Positions 47,830-59,700 of a stretch of DNA of 64,000 nucleotides are shown here, one piece after another. The DNA is from Acanthaster planci. Taxonomy: Eukaryota; Echinodermata; Asteroidea; Valvatida; Acanthasteridae. Position 1 is the first letter of the stretch. Every line of letters begins with the position of its first letter. The notes under the pieces were generated by a model. It did no database searches. It saw only the letters and a list, made by a program, of their open reading frames with translations, and was not told the origin of the DNA. The stretch is taken from positions 476,500 through 540,499 of the forward strand of contig NW_019091398.1 of NCBI RefSeq assembly GCF_001949145.1, in the 5' to 3' direction. Position numbers and translations under genes: made by a program.

Positions 47830-48787
47830 GTTAGTTAAGATTTTAGTTTCACGGAGGAATATATAGTTCTCCTCGGGTTGGAATGTGTGGAAAAGGTGGA
47901 GTATATGTGGCCGTGTAAATTGTACATGTAATGCGATTTCAAGTTATGGGACAGGGCGAGTATAATTTTAAAGGAAGGACTATCTTTCAACAGCATTATG
48001 ATCCTTGCCTGGCCTGAAACTACTCAAGGATATCATATAAACTGCAGCATATTTCTGGGAAGTATCGGTTAATTTAGTTTCACATTGGGTCGCCCAGCTT
48101 GCCACGAGAAGTAGAGGCCTATCGCACGCGTTTGTGCTAAGTAATGTATATATTTTTAGCTCTGGACGTGGATCAGTAGTCTCTTGTATGGACTACTGGT
48201 AGCATTCAAGGGATCTTGAAGCTTGATTTTAATGCCTTCTGTTCGATTTTTGCAGTGTCACTGGAATTAAATCTAAGCGTTCCTTAATGCCCCCAATTCC
48301 ATGGACCTTGCTCAAATACTACCGTACGCGTGGGCAAGTCTGCTTGGCAACGGGACCAGGAGGTGTATAAATCTTGCTTGCTTCTTGCCCCGTCATGTTT
48401 TTGCCCATGTATACACAACTGGTAGTTGAGCTAACTCAGTGACGTATTAAGGTTATATAGTCTCACGATCTTACACATATGTTGTTTTGACGCTTGTGGT
48501 CTCTGGCAATCACACTGCAGAAGTTTTTCTTCTAAATAATTCACATTCCACGTAAAACGTCAAGATTTAGTAATGATAAATTTCGACCCAATGTTTACGG
48601 GCGTAAATTTTTTGACTAAGGGAATCACCCCACTTTTCTGGTGAGAAAAGAAAACGTAAGGCGGGATGTGAAGAATTTTTCGCACTTCCCAACCACTGAA
48701 ATGTATTCAAAAGCAGTAAAAAGGGAGAATACATTTTTAAAAGCCATAAATACGCCGTTTTGAAGTAACATTCTGGAGGAATGCATC

Positions 48788-48821
48788 ACAGATGTACAGT
48801 GTACATGTACTGTACATCTGT
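48788..48821. repeat. 34-nt hairpin palindrome
   Basis: Perfect 13-nt arms (ACAGATGTACAGT and ACTGTACATCTGT) flank an 8-nt centre GTACATGT. It is the cleanest example of the ACATGTAC-related palindromes in the window. Confidence 0.85.
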
Positions 48822-49485
48822 ATCATGAAAATTACTCCTATGTGGCGTCATAGGAGTAAATCCCTGCTCTTTCCAAATTTCCTTGCGGGACAGGTCACCC
48901 CCCGGTCTACCCCCATTCCCACCCCAGTTCCTGGCAAATATTTACTCCACTGGGACGTAAACCAATCGATCACGAGGTTCCATGTCGCGGGCCAGCTGTT
49001 GGGCCATAAAACCTGCATCAACAAATCCCATGACTGCATTTTCGTCTGATCTCTAGCTTTGACCTTTTCTGAAGAATTATAGTCTATTATTGTCGCCACT
49101 GTTTTTTGAAAGATAAGCAAAACCATTTTAACTTTGCAGGCCTTCTTAAAAAATGACGATCAGCATTATGAAAAGAAATTGCGTTTAATTTTCCTCTCAG
49201 AAAACTATTTGAAAATATACCCTACATTTTGCTGTCACATTTAAAGAGGACTTGCAAAACTTTCGGACTTGCGCTGACAGACAAAACCCTTACGAGATGT
49301 ATGGCATTATATTTTGTCTTTCCAACAAAGCTATATACCGGTATGAAGTGTTTCAATGTGGTATGTAATCATTATGCAGATGTCGTCGATAATTTGGAAC
49401 GTGTGTAAAAGAATTCGATCGTGCACTTATCTCTTGCTATCTTGTTTTATGAGTCATTTATTTTGTAAATACATGTAAACCTTAC

Positions 49486-49609
49486 CTTTGGACCGTGCAA
49501 GGACTGTGAGAATGTGAACAATGCGTCTGCCATTTAAGGCAATAGCAGACGTTCTGTCTTTGAAATAGCACCACTTTACTGTGATAAGCCTGTTTGTGGC
49601 CGCCACCAT
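49486..49609 (-). CDS. possible first coding exon of an unidentified gene (minus)
   Basis: The minus-strand ATG in context AACATGGTGGCGGCC opens 41 codons (MVAATNRLITVKWCYFKDRT...) ending at a strong donor AAAG|GTAAGG. A plus-strand ATG, ATGGCCTTACTTCGG..., with donor GTGAGT begins about 85 nt away in the other direction. No downstream exon or family was recognised for either, so confidence is low. Confidence 0.22.
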
Positions 49610-50198
49610 GTTTTCCAGTGGTCGATTTTGTAGGTTCTTCCAAAACAATTTAACTAACTGACAAGATAATATTCTGGACTGTGTACTATAGAAGATGGCC
49701 TTACTTCGGGAAATTATTGTGAGTAGAATTGTTGGAATACTTTCAAACCTTTTTCTCTTTGATTAATTTTCTTTCCATCTTTTTTAGTTTCTATTATCAC
49801 TTGAACTTTGCTTTTTATTCTAATTTTTCTTTAAAGAAATGACTCCCGCTATGCGTTCAAGCTGTTTTTGAATTACCATTGCGATATCAGGTGAGAATTA
49901 AATGACTCAAGTCAATGGCCTTTATTTATGAAATGAAAACCACTTTGTGCACGTACATCATAACTAATTATGTACCTTAAACTGGACGACTCCTACTACA
50001 TTTCGAAAAAACGCAGGTACATACGTCATTTTGAAGAATGATCACATAATGACGCAGAATTATAGTTAACAAATAAGATAAGCAAGATTGATTTCTGATA
50101 ATTGTCCATTATTTTCTTTTTCTGCCGGTATTTGCCTCATTGTGTCATCTCCTGTCTATACTGCCTAAGACGTCATACACTCAAGTTTTCACCTTAAA

Positions 50199-53100
50199 AT
50201 GGCTTCAAGCCCGTCTCCAGCATCTCCGTACCTACAGATAGAGTTCACTGCAGAAGACGATATGGCGAGGGCGAGTGATGCCGACTATGATGCCTCTGAC
50301 ACAGCCGGAAATCAGCGTGTCGGTTCGGTTTCACTCGGCACTGAATCGCGGGCGCACCTTGCACGCCAACGTGCCGTTGACTCGCAGCTGCGCGCCATGA
50401 CGGTCTCCACCAGCGTCTTCTTTATCGCGCTGATTCTGCTGATTTTCATCACCGGCTTCGCATGCCGTAGCTTCATCTACGGAATCCTGAGAATTCTGGA
50501 GGAAGAGATAGATCTAAGTGGTTCAGAGACAGTCACAATTGTGTTGTCTTATGACATTGGATTTCTGGTCATGCTAGTCGTCATGGCTTTGCAGAACCGG
50601 AAAGTGCACCGACCGCGGAGCATTGGTTTTGGCGCCTTTCTTATCGGTGTTGGACTTTTGGTAGTCTGCATTCCGTACTTCATAGTTCGCTCCGATCTCG
50701 TGGACGGACAGTGGTACATTTCAAAGTATCAACTTTGTGACCAAACAATCAGGCCGCCTAATTTGAATGAGACAATTGACGCTGGAGGGCAGCCTTATCG
50801 ACCTGTGCATAACAAGCCACCAAAAACTCACTGGAATAGCGTTGCATGGATCGTTATGGGCATGGTACTGGCTGGGATAGGGGCGGTTCCTCAGTTCCCT
50901 TTCGGCATCACGTACTTGGAAGACAAGCTTCGAGGTTTTGGGACGCCGTTTTACGTTGGTAAGAGTTTGAAGTTGAACCCATCTGTCCACTTTCGCCAAT
51001 GATTCTGTCTCTCCCACCTTCCCATGTGTCGATCCAATGATTCGGTATTTTAACCAGGCAGTGTCAATCGGGATAAACGCACTTGACGTCAAGCTGACCG
51101 GGGGGAAGGAGGGGCTGTTCCCCGGCCAGGAGCCCCCCAGCAGCCCCCTGCCACACACAAACACATGCCCACCCATACCTGTTTTACATACAAAGTGTGG
51201 ACATTCCTTTGTTCTCCTGTGGTTAAGGAAACTTGAGGGAAATGCTCCTTTTATTCTAACAAGGATAACTCCTTCGAGCTGGATTTTTTTATGATGATTC
51301 CCTGGACTGTTCCTCTTCATTTTGCCACAAATAACCTTGATCCCAAAATGCCTTTGAAACTGTTTTTCACAGAGGGGGAAACATTGTGTGGACATGTGCC
51401 AGTCCACATTACTCCATCGCACCCTACATTATGTGGACTTCTTTTGTGCAGAGGTCCACACTATATGTATGCCACGCCTACACAAACCCACCCAACCAAC
51501 CACCCACGGCACACACCCACTGCAAAACCATAAGCAATTGTTCTTGTCTTTACTGTGGCGTCCCAAACGCTCGAACCTGCCGTGCGGGATTTTATGGCCG
51601 ATCTCTCACGCGAGAGTTCATTTTCCCTTTATGACGAATGAGTGCTTGGTTACGTGGCTGTTGTACTATACTTGTAAAAGGTTATTGGTTTTGCTCTAAC
51701 TTTTTTTGCTTTGTTTTTAAAGCAATTCTCTTATGTGCCTACCTACTCGGAATTTGGTGCGGCGAGCTGGCGAAAATGTTCATGTGGCAGCACGTAGCCA
51801 CGGCCAACGGTAAAACTGTCACCTTGTGGTGGCTAGGATTCTTCTGTTCGGCTTTGATGGTGCTTGTCATCGGTCTCTTGATTTTCATGGCCAAGGATCC
51901 ATACAAAAAGCTGGTTAAGGAGACTAAGGGTGCATCGTCGGCCATTGTAATGGATAGGACGCAGAATGGTAGGGGATACCGTCGGCTTGAAACCAACGGC
52001 GAAGACAGGCCAAGAGGTAGGACGGGGGATCGGGAAGATTTTTCGTTTTGAAGTCATCAATTTCTCAAAGTGTATTTTAAATTGCCCAAATCCATTGTTA
52101 GGAAGGGGAGAATGTAACAATAAAAGAATGAGGTGTCTCGTCTTATCTACCTGCACTTATCAAATCATTTAGTAGTCTTCCTCTCTGCAACTAACACAGT
52201 CCCGGCAAGATGGCGTCGCATTCTAACAAACGTTCAGCTGATATGCCTTGGCGTGGCTGGCAGCTGTGAAGTGGCTTTTATGACTGGTTTCCTCCTGTTC
52301 CTTCCACGATATGTTGGAACCATTTCGAGGATGGGCCGGGGACCAGCGGCATTTTATTTAGGTGAGTCCTTTTATGCAAGTGCGAAAGGTGCCTGTACGG
52401 ACAATTTTTTTATTTAGAGAGTTCAACATGGTCACGTTGCTCGAATTAAGCGTACGGCTTTTGGCGACGTGAATGTTGCCAACCCTTCATGCTGAATAAC
52501 TTCCAAGAACGTCGTTGGGCCGTTTTAGGGCAGAACCAATACTTAGGAATGTAAAATAGAATTTGGGCATAGGTTATCCCAATTTTCAGTTGAAAAATAT
52601 AATGTTCTTGCTATAATTAAAGAGAGTGTGAATTACAAGGTTAATTGAATTCGTCTTTGCTCATTTTATTTTACCACTAGGAACGACAATAATAAGTAGC
52701 TGCTGTATTGGTATCCTGACATCTTCGGGCTTGGTTTTATGCAGAAAGATTAAATTCAGGGGGCTCTGTCGCATGGTGATAACTGGCAGCGCGGTGGCGC
52801 TGTTCTTCACGTGGCCTCTATACATATTCAGATGTGACAGCCCAATGATCGTCGGTCATTGGACAGGAACTGGGGGGCAACCTTCCAACTGGTAGGAACA
52901 AGGCGTATTGATGTACTGACTGTAACAGGGCCTATCATACTGGCCGTGAGTTTGGGCGGCTTGCTCTCGTATGTTAGCGAACGGCTAGATTTGTTGTTCG
53001 TGGGTCGGCCGCTCGAACGCCGGGAACATACAACCGGTTATCGCTGGTAGTTATTATTTTGTGGCAAGCAACATGCAAAATGGCGGCTTCCTTGTACCTT

Positions 53101-55343
53101 CTTTGAGAGTTAATGTTTTGATAACTGGGCTAACTTCTTTTCCATTTAAAATAGAAACATTCATTTATGTGCTATGGAAAATGATTAATGTTAATTTTGC
53201 AAAACTTTCCATTGTCTCCAGCTTTGTAAGCCATTTCGCTAGTTTTTGCGGCTGTTCAAAAGTCAAATCTCACGAGTTTTGCGTGCGTTCCCGTAAAACC
53301 CCGACGAGGAGCTGTGTGTGATCCTGTTCCGAGAACAGTGTTCTTGGGTCGAGTTCTCGCTGTTTCAGAGCGAAAACCAGAAACCCGTGTCAAGAACAGG
53401 CCGCCCGAACTCGACAATTAATTCATGATATATTAGACATCCACGTATTTTGACATGTTGGCGCCAGTCATAAAATAAGGGGTTGGAGGCTTTATACTAC
53501 CAGTCTGTTTCTAAAACTGTTTCCAACAGGACTTGATTGTGACTTAGCCTATAGGTTTTCACATCGGGCTGCACCAGCTCGAGGTACCAATACACTAAGA
53601 ATATTAATTAATTACACTGAGTGGTTATCATGTCATGGGCTCAGGTCTGTGATTCTTTTCTTTTAGGAATGTTGGAGACCTTTTGTCCGACCTGAATACC
53701 ACGTCTCAATGCAACATTGACTGCTGGTGTACACAACTCCCCTTCCGGCCTGTTTGCGGCTCCGATGGACGGACCTACCTATCGCCATGCCTTGCTGGAT
53801 GCCACGAAGAACAAATCTCAGATGAGGTCGACTCGCAGGGTCTGAAACTCACGGTAATTGAAACTCAGTTGATGAAAATAGTACTCCAATATGGAGGCTT
53901 ACAAAAATCCCTTTACACTTTAATGCTTACGGTGGCCGACGATGGTCATGAGTGGCATTGTAAACGAATGACATGCATGTAATGTTTCCTTTGTAGAATT
54001 TCACAGACTGCTCATGCATCATGACCTCAAACAATACGGTAGGTGCTTACGCCCTCTCGGGGCCATGTCCAAGCGACTGCAGCAACGAATGGCCGTTTTT
54101 GTGTCTGGTGTTTGCAGTGTTCTTTATGGTTGGAGTGCAGTTTGGACCAATGATTCTGCTCTCGATACGGTGAGACCTTTGAACAATTCAGCTTTAGGTG
54201 TCAAATGGAATAATTTGTGAACTGATCTTGATTTGTTGTAATTGTGGTCACGCAGCAATCACAGTAAATGAATTTCAGAAAATGTGAAGTTAATGTCACC
54301 TACGCTGAAAAGTATACCTGTCTGAAGTTGTCTCACGGAGAAAAAGAGGCCGTTTCCGAATCACTTGGGAACTGACAGCTGCCACTGCTATGGACTCGTG
54401 CGTAATTTGCAACCATAGCCAAGTGATTCGGACACAGCCTAATTTAGTACCGGTGTAAATGCTGGCATGTGACAATTTGGATTGCGTTTTTTGTCCTCTT
54501 TTGCTGTGGATAAGCCAGTAATGATGTTGCAAGGTACTATCTGACTGCTGGTTGACAAAATGAGTTTTGAAATTTGAAACCTGTTTTTATGTAGATGCGT
54601 CATCCGAGCGGATCGAATAGCAGCTCTGAGCTTCCACGTTTCACTTTGGCACATTCTTGGTAAGTGACAATTTAGTAAAAAAAACATGCAGCTCGCCTTT
54701 ATGGTATATTATTTTATAACATATGCACTAAACAAAGTTACACGAATGAAGAGAAAAATGGTACATTATTTATACGATAGGTAAGGCAAGGCTATTTAAA
54801 GGAAAAGGTCGTGCTATGCTAAGCTTTTAAGCAGCCAGGTAATTTTTCTCTGGACAGAGCAATTTCCTCGGAGTTGTAAGGTTGGCTATTCACATTTAGC
54901 TGCATATACTGCACTTTAAAAATGTAAATGTTGTTCTGTTCAAACAAACCTTGGAAGAGGCGATTTCCAATTTTGTGGATTTAACATCCTAAAAATGCCT
55001 TTATACGCCCTTCCATCCGACTAAAAGTAATCTTTGCTTGTGTCTAGGTTACGTTCCTGCGATCATCTATTTCAGCAGCATTCTCAACCATTCGTGCGCC
55101 CTTTGGGGTCGACCAGACGCGCAGAATTATCACGAGTGCGCCCTCTATGACTCTTTCAAACACAATGAGTTTTTCGTCACCACGGTGCTGCTTCTGAAAG
55201 TAGTGTCGTTGGTGCTGCACATCGTCGGGTATAACTACATGAGGAAAAGGGGAATAAATGTGAGCACAGAATGGGCCGAGTACGACACCATAGAGATGGA
55301 GTCGGTCCAGGAACAGACAAACTCTCGGCAGACTTACCTCTGA
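50199..55343 (+). CDS. solute carrier organic anion transporter (SLCO/OATP), gene 1, 8 exons
   Basis: Exons 50199-50958, 51723-52016, 52200-52361, 52681-52891, 53667-53853, 53997-54169, 54595-54659 and 55048-55343 join in phase to 715 residues. OATPs are 12-helix plasma-membrane carriers for bile salts, steroid conjugates, thyroid hormones and other anions. Visible family marks: GIGAVPQFPFGITYLED before TM4, a large extracellular loop with Kazal-like cysteines (CNIDCWC...FRPVCGSDGRTYLSPCLAGC, about residues 480-515), and the final helix region. The cytosolic N-terminus of about 70 residues is Asp/Ser-rich. Exons 6 and 7 have exactly the same lengths (173 and 65 nt) as those of the convergent paralogue at 56797-63741, showing a shared ancestry. 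Exon 4 uses donor CTG|GTAGGA. The start ATG has an AAAATGG context. Substrate cannot be assigned. Confidence 0.9.
54346..54441. mobile_element. small foldback element in SLCO intron
   Basis: Arms GAGGCCGTTTCCGAATCACTT and AAGTGATTCGGACACAGCC are inverted, with inner CTATGG/CCATAG pairing, 96 nt in all. The termini are shared with the element at 12549-12662. It lies in the intron between exons 6 and 7. Confidence 0.7.
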
Positions 55344-56796
55344 TAAGGCCTTGAAAATGAAGGGTAAATTTCGAAAAAAAATTACCTTTCTTTCACGGAT
55401 TTCAGTGCTCGTTGCTAAGAACGAGAAGTGGACTTGTGCGATATGTTAACCTCAACGAGCAAGTGTACGAAAAACATTCATGTAATATGAAAAGAACGGT
55501 CCTTGTTGGTAGGATACTCGTCCACAAAGACCTTGGTCGTACTAGATGGCTGTTAACCCCTCATACACTCACAATGTGAGTGAGCACATAGCCATTCGAA
55601 AAGCATTTTGTAATGGCATGTGGCTATTCATTTATGACATTCCTCCAGTGTTGCCCTTTTGGCTCTCTTTGTTCTGATTTTTCTTTGGCGATTCATTCAC
55701 ACCTAATTATATAAACACTGTGCACAAACATAGTAAATGTTTTTGTAAATTATCTTTGCAGTTCAAAACACCAAATCATAATCACACTGTTATTTGTGCC
55801 AAGTTAACAATAATTATTGTCCGAATTTACAACTTTCATGATTGCAAGATCCTCCATATAATAATCGCTGTAACTTATCAGTCTTTCCAGCTTTTTGTCT
55901 GGACAAAACATATTTACGTGTGTGGAAACAATCATACTTTCTGGCGAAAAAATTGGTTCGACACGAGGAATTTTGAAAATTACACATCATCTGGGTTACA
56001 GTATGCATTTCTGAAACAGACACGGTCGTTGCAAATTAAATCATGGATTTATTCAGACTTCCCACTATCTAGATTAAATGTTCATAAATGGATTACCAAC
56101 AGATCTTGGAAATTAGAATACATTAACATATATATTTACAGTTTTAATTCACTAATAACAGAAACTCAAAACTTCAAAAACATTAGAGCGCATTAAAGGT
56201 CCTTAAAATGCATAGTTTAAAGCTATTAAAGTGCTGTGTCCAGCGGGCAGTTAATAATTTGATGCATTTATGTACTGAAATCTCGAGTTCTATACAAGAA
56301 CGAAATATCCCTCAAATTTGTTATTATACATGTGTTCCTTAATTTTTGCTTTTTCGTTTTAACTCCATTCACTTGTGTTCCTTCTTCATGGCAGCAAGAG
56401 TTAATTCTTTTGAGGAAGGCACTGTATATTCTTTCAAATAACGTAATGTACCATTAACAGAAAACGCAGACCGAATATCAAAAATGGAATGTCTGAAAAA
56501 TTTGTTCTGAAGTTTATATGGCATTTACAGCAAATGTTGTTTTCCACACAGGCCTAGAATTAAGAAAAGTGCAAAAATATAAGTCTGTTGGTACTATTTG
56601 AAGTGTATTATCATCACATAGACACCATTTATTAATTGTTATCAGTGAAACGTGAATGAATATACTGCAAAGTCTCTAATTGTGCAAATGTAACAATGAG
56701 TTATGAAAATTGTGCGATGAGCATGTCATATTCAGCCGAAAGCTTTTGTAGAATCTCTATCACTCCCTAACCAACCGATTATTACTCGCTATCAGG
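55344..56796. other. interval between convergent SLCO genes
   Basis: AT-rich DNA that must hold both 3' UTRs. The longest open frame (158 codons, 55720-56196) is low in complexity, rich in Ile/Lys/Asn and matches no family; I regard it as chance in AT-rich sequence. Confidence 0.45.
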
Positions 56797-59700
56797 CTAA
56801 AAATCTGTACTCTGAGTTGTATTCACCACACCCTCCACCTTTCCGTCCGACGCCATTTTGACGTCGCCCACCTTGCTGTCGGCGCTGTCGCCGCCAGGGG
56901 GCGCCCTGTAGAAAAAATAGCAGAGAATGTAGAAGATGCAGGAGCCGAGCTTGAGGCTGGCAAGCAGGATAAAGACATTGATGCTCATCTCGCTGTTGTT
57001 GTAGAGCCAGCACTGGCGTGCGCCGTCGCAGGATTCCTCCCACAAGATGCAAGATTTATCGATGATGCTACCAAAGATGATAGGTCCCGGTACGGTCCCT
57101 GATACCACAAAAATTAAAGGTTACCAGGTTGAATGATAGCAAAGGTTTAACTAGCCCTTCAGTCAAAACGCCACAGACTTTGATCAAAATCTCCGGCAAA
57201 ATATCTTAGTTCTGTCAGAAATTGTATCAAAGCCGTGTTATTCCTCCTGGGAATGAAGCTCAATAGCAGAAGTGATTGACATCGACATGCACTGGAACTG
57301 ATCTATTCTTGCGCCTGAAGCACAAATTCGAAAAATTGTTAACTTACCTAATGCCCGATACAGAAGAGATTGAACACCAAGTGCAAACGCACGCTGCGAG
57401 TGGGAAACACACCTGTAAAAGAGAAGAGAGTCAACAATATTACACTGTGGTCATTAAACCTCTGCGCAACTTCCTCTTCCAAACTTCTTCAATTTTGGTG
57501 TCATGCTAAAGATATTCTGGTATTTATTGGCAAGACAGATTTTTGCAAGAGGACTTACCTTATAGTAGCTGTAATTGTCGGGACTACGGCGATGAATGTA
57601 AACAACGCCATAGCAAAGATGACAACGATAAAGCCCCACATGTAACCGCATTCAGCCGAGCATTTCCCTGCCACCGCCCTGTCAGACAGCACAGTCTGGT
57701 TCGCTGAAACACACTCACACCCGGAGTAAGCCTGATGATAAAGGGGAACAGAAACTGAAGCACTCTAGCAAATCAGCCTATTAGAGATTCTGTATCCTTC
57801 CAAAATTGCTTTTCCACTTCTGTTCGCTTCATTGCTTTGTAACGGATTGTTTTTGGGCCGAATCGATGTACTGATTGATTCGATGGTTTACCTGGTACCC
57901 GTCATCGTTCTTGCCCAGTTTTTCCGTACAACCGGCATGACAGGATGAGTAGTACATAACATTGTTGTCTCCACATACGGGATTGTAAGATGTATCACAG
58001 CTACAGTTGCTGTTGCACTCAGAAATTAGGTTGAACTTCCCTCCATAGTCAAGTGATCTAAAATAGTCCAAATACATATACATGTAAATCCAAGAAAACG
58101 GGCCGTATGAATAAAAAGCATAGGCCTATACTTCGAAATTAAACAAGTTTAAAGTGTTTTGTTAGTAAATGCATCAGGTCATCTTGATTTAAAGGATGTT
58201 AATTTTTCTTAAACTCACTTTTGTAGGCTACTTTATGCATACCTCTTCAATGTATGAAAACTGATTGAAATTAGATTGAGTTAAGTATATTGAAAAGTTC
58301 ACTTGTTAAAACCTTAACAATAGACACCGTTCAGTTAACATGTTTTCGGGTTCAAATTTAGAACCCCTTATTTACTCTGGGAAAACACATTTTGGTGAGA
58401 AAGGTTGCTTGCTGGCTTATTGTTCTATGCGTACAGAATATATTGCCAAAGAAATGAACATTTTCAACCGCAAAAATATAAAGTTTTTTGCGCGCAAATC
58501 GATGTTATTAGCATTGAAATTCAGTGCCTTGGATAATGTCACTTTTGCTTATGAAAATAGGCATTAACATGAAAACCAAAAATGCTGGAAAATTGAAAGT
58601 AAGATTAATTGAAACACATAGATGCAATTTCACGGTTTGTCGTGATTATAACTGTGTTGCATGGTCCCTTGTGAATATGAATAATTAATATTACCTTATT
58701 ACTTGAAAGCAAATCCTACTTCAATATAGCACCAACTTCCTCTTGCAGTACATACTTACAGCCATTTAAGTGGGGAAATGTTTATGCAATTCTTTCATCA
58801 TCTAAATTCTAATTATGTGTGATAAATTTGTGTACATTTATTGTTTGCCTGAGTAATTTATAGAGTACCAGCAGGGCGCTGGCCTAACTTGCAGGAGTTG
58901 GCAGAGATTTTTTTTAGAGTATAGGCCTACATAAGGGTAGAATAAAAAAATGTCAGGAAAGGAGCCGACTCCCGAAAGGCATAAGACATTTGTACACAGT
59001 AAGAAAAATAGAGTACATGCTTCAGTAAGAGACAATTTCACAAAGAGACAGAGGAGAAGACGGCGGAAACTAAAAGAGTTCAGTCGGTACACACCACACA
59101 ACCAATCGAGTCTCCAGCTTCCCGAAATTCTGGCGCTTTCAATTCTTAAATATTAATAAAAGTAATAAAACAATAGCAACAAGGACGGGGGGACGTAACT
59201 CCGTTGCCCTCTGGATTCTCTGTGGTGAGTTACTCTACAAACTATCGTGATTCATTTCCTGACATCTTAACCTTGGCATAGGTCTATTCCCCTGACGTGG
59301 GACGTGCAGCTATGGTACCGTAGCTTTTACATGTACATGCATCTGATGTGTTTGACTTCCAGGTTAGGTCTAGAATTTCCTTGAAAACAGTATATGCTGT
59401 GATGCCCCGAGGTTTTACTCCATATTATTCACACGCAAGCATTGAAGTAAACACTGTTTGTGGAGTAACTAAAACCAACATGTAATCGCTACATACTTTA
59501 AGTTGATGGTATAGCTAACATTCAGCATAAGCTTTTGTTTCATTTTTATTCATAAACAGGGAGCTAAATACATTGACTTCCAATTTTGAAGTAATGCTTA
59601 ACGGTGGCCCATCAGGCCAGGCTTACAGCTTTTGACGGACTTTCTGTTACCTTATACAAAAATGACGCTATTACACCATTAAATACTACTTATCTCGCTG

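Larger units (their letters stand above)
46290..50198. other. intergenic region with possible orphan first exons
   Basis: No complete gene is visible between the trypsin and the first transporter gene. Candidate first coding exons lie at 47743-47829 (plus) and 49486-49609 (minus). An AT-rich stretch at about 46948-47050 resembles a retroelement 3' tail. A 34-nt palindrome lies at 48788-48821. Confidence 0.35.

Noticed and set aside
50721-51422. 233-codon minus-strand open frame
   Set aside because: Antisense over SLCO gene 1 exon 1 and its intron; no family resemblance.
55720-56196. 158-codon open frame between the SLCO genes
   Set aside because: AT-rich composition and an Ile/Asn/Lys/Tyr-biased peptide with no motif; it lies in the shared 3' region and looks like chance.
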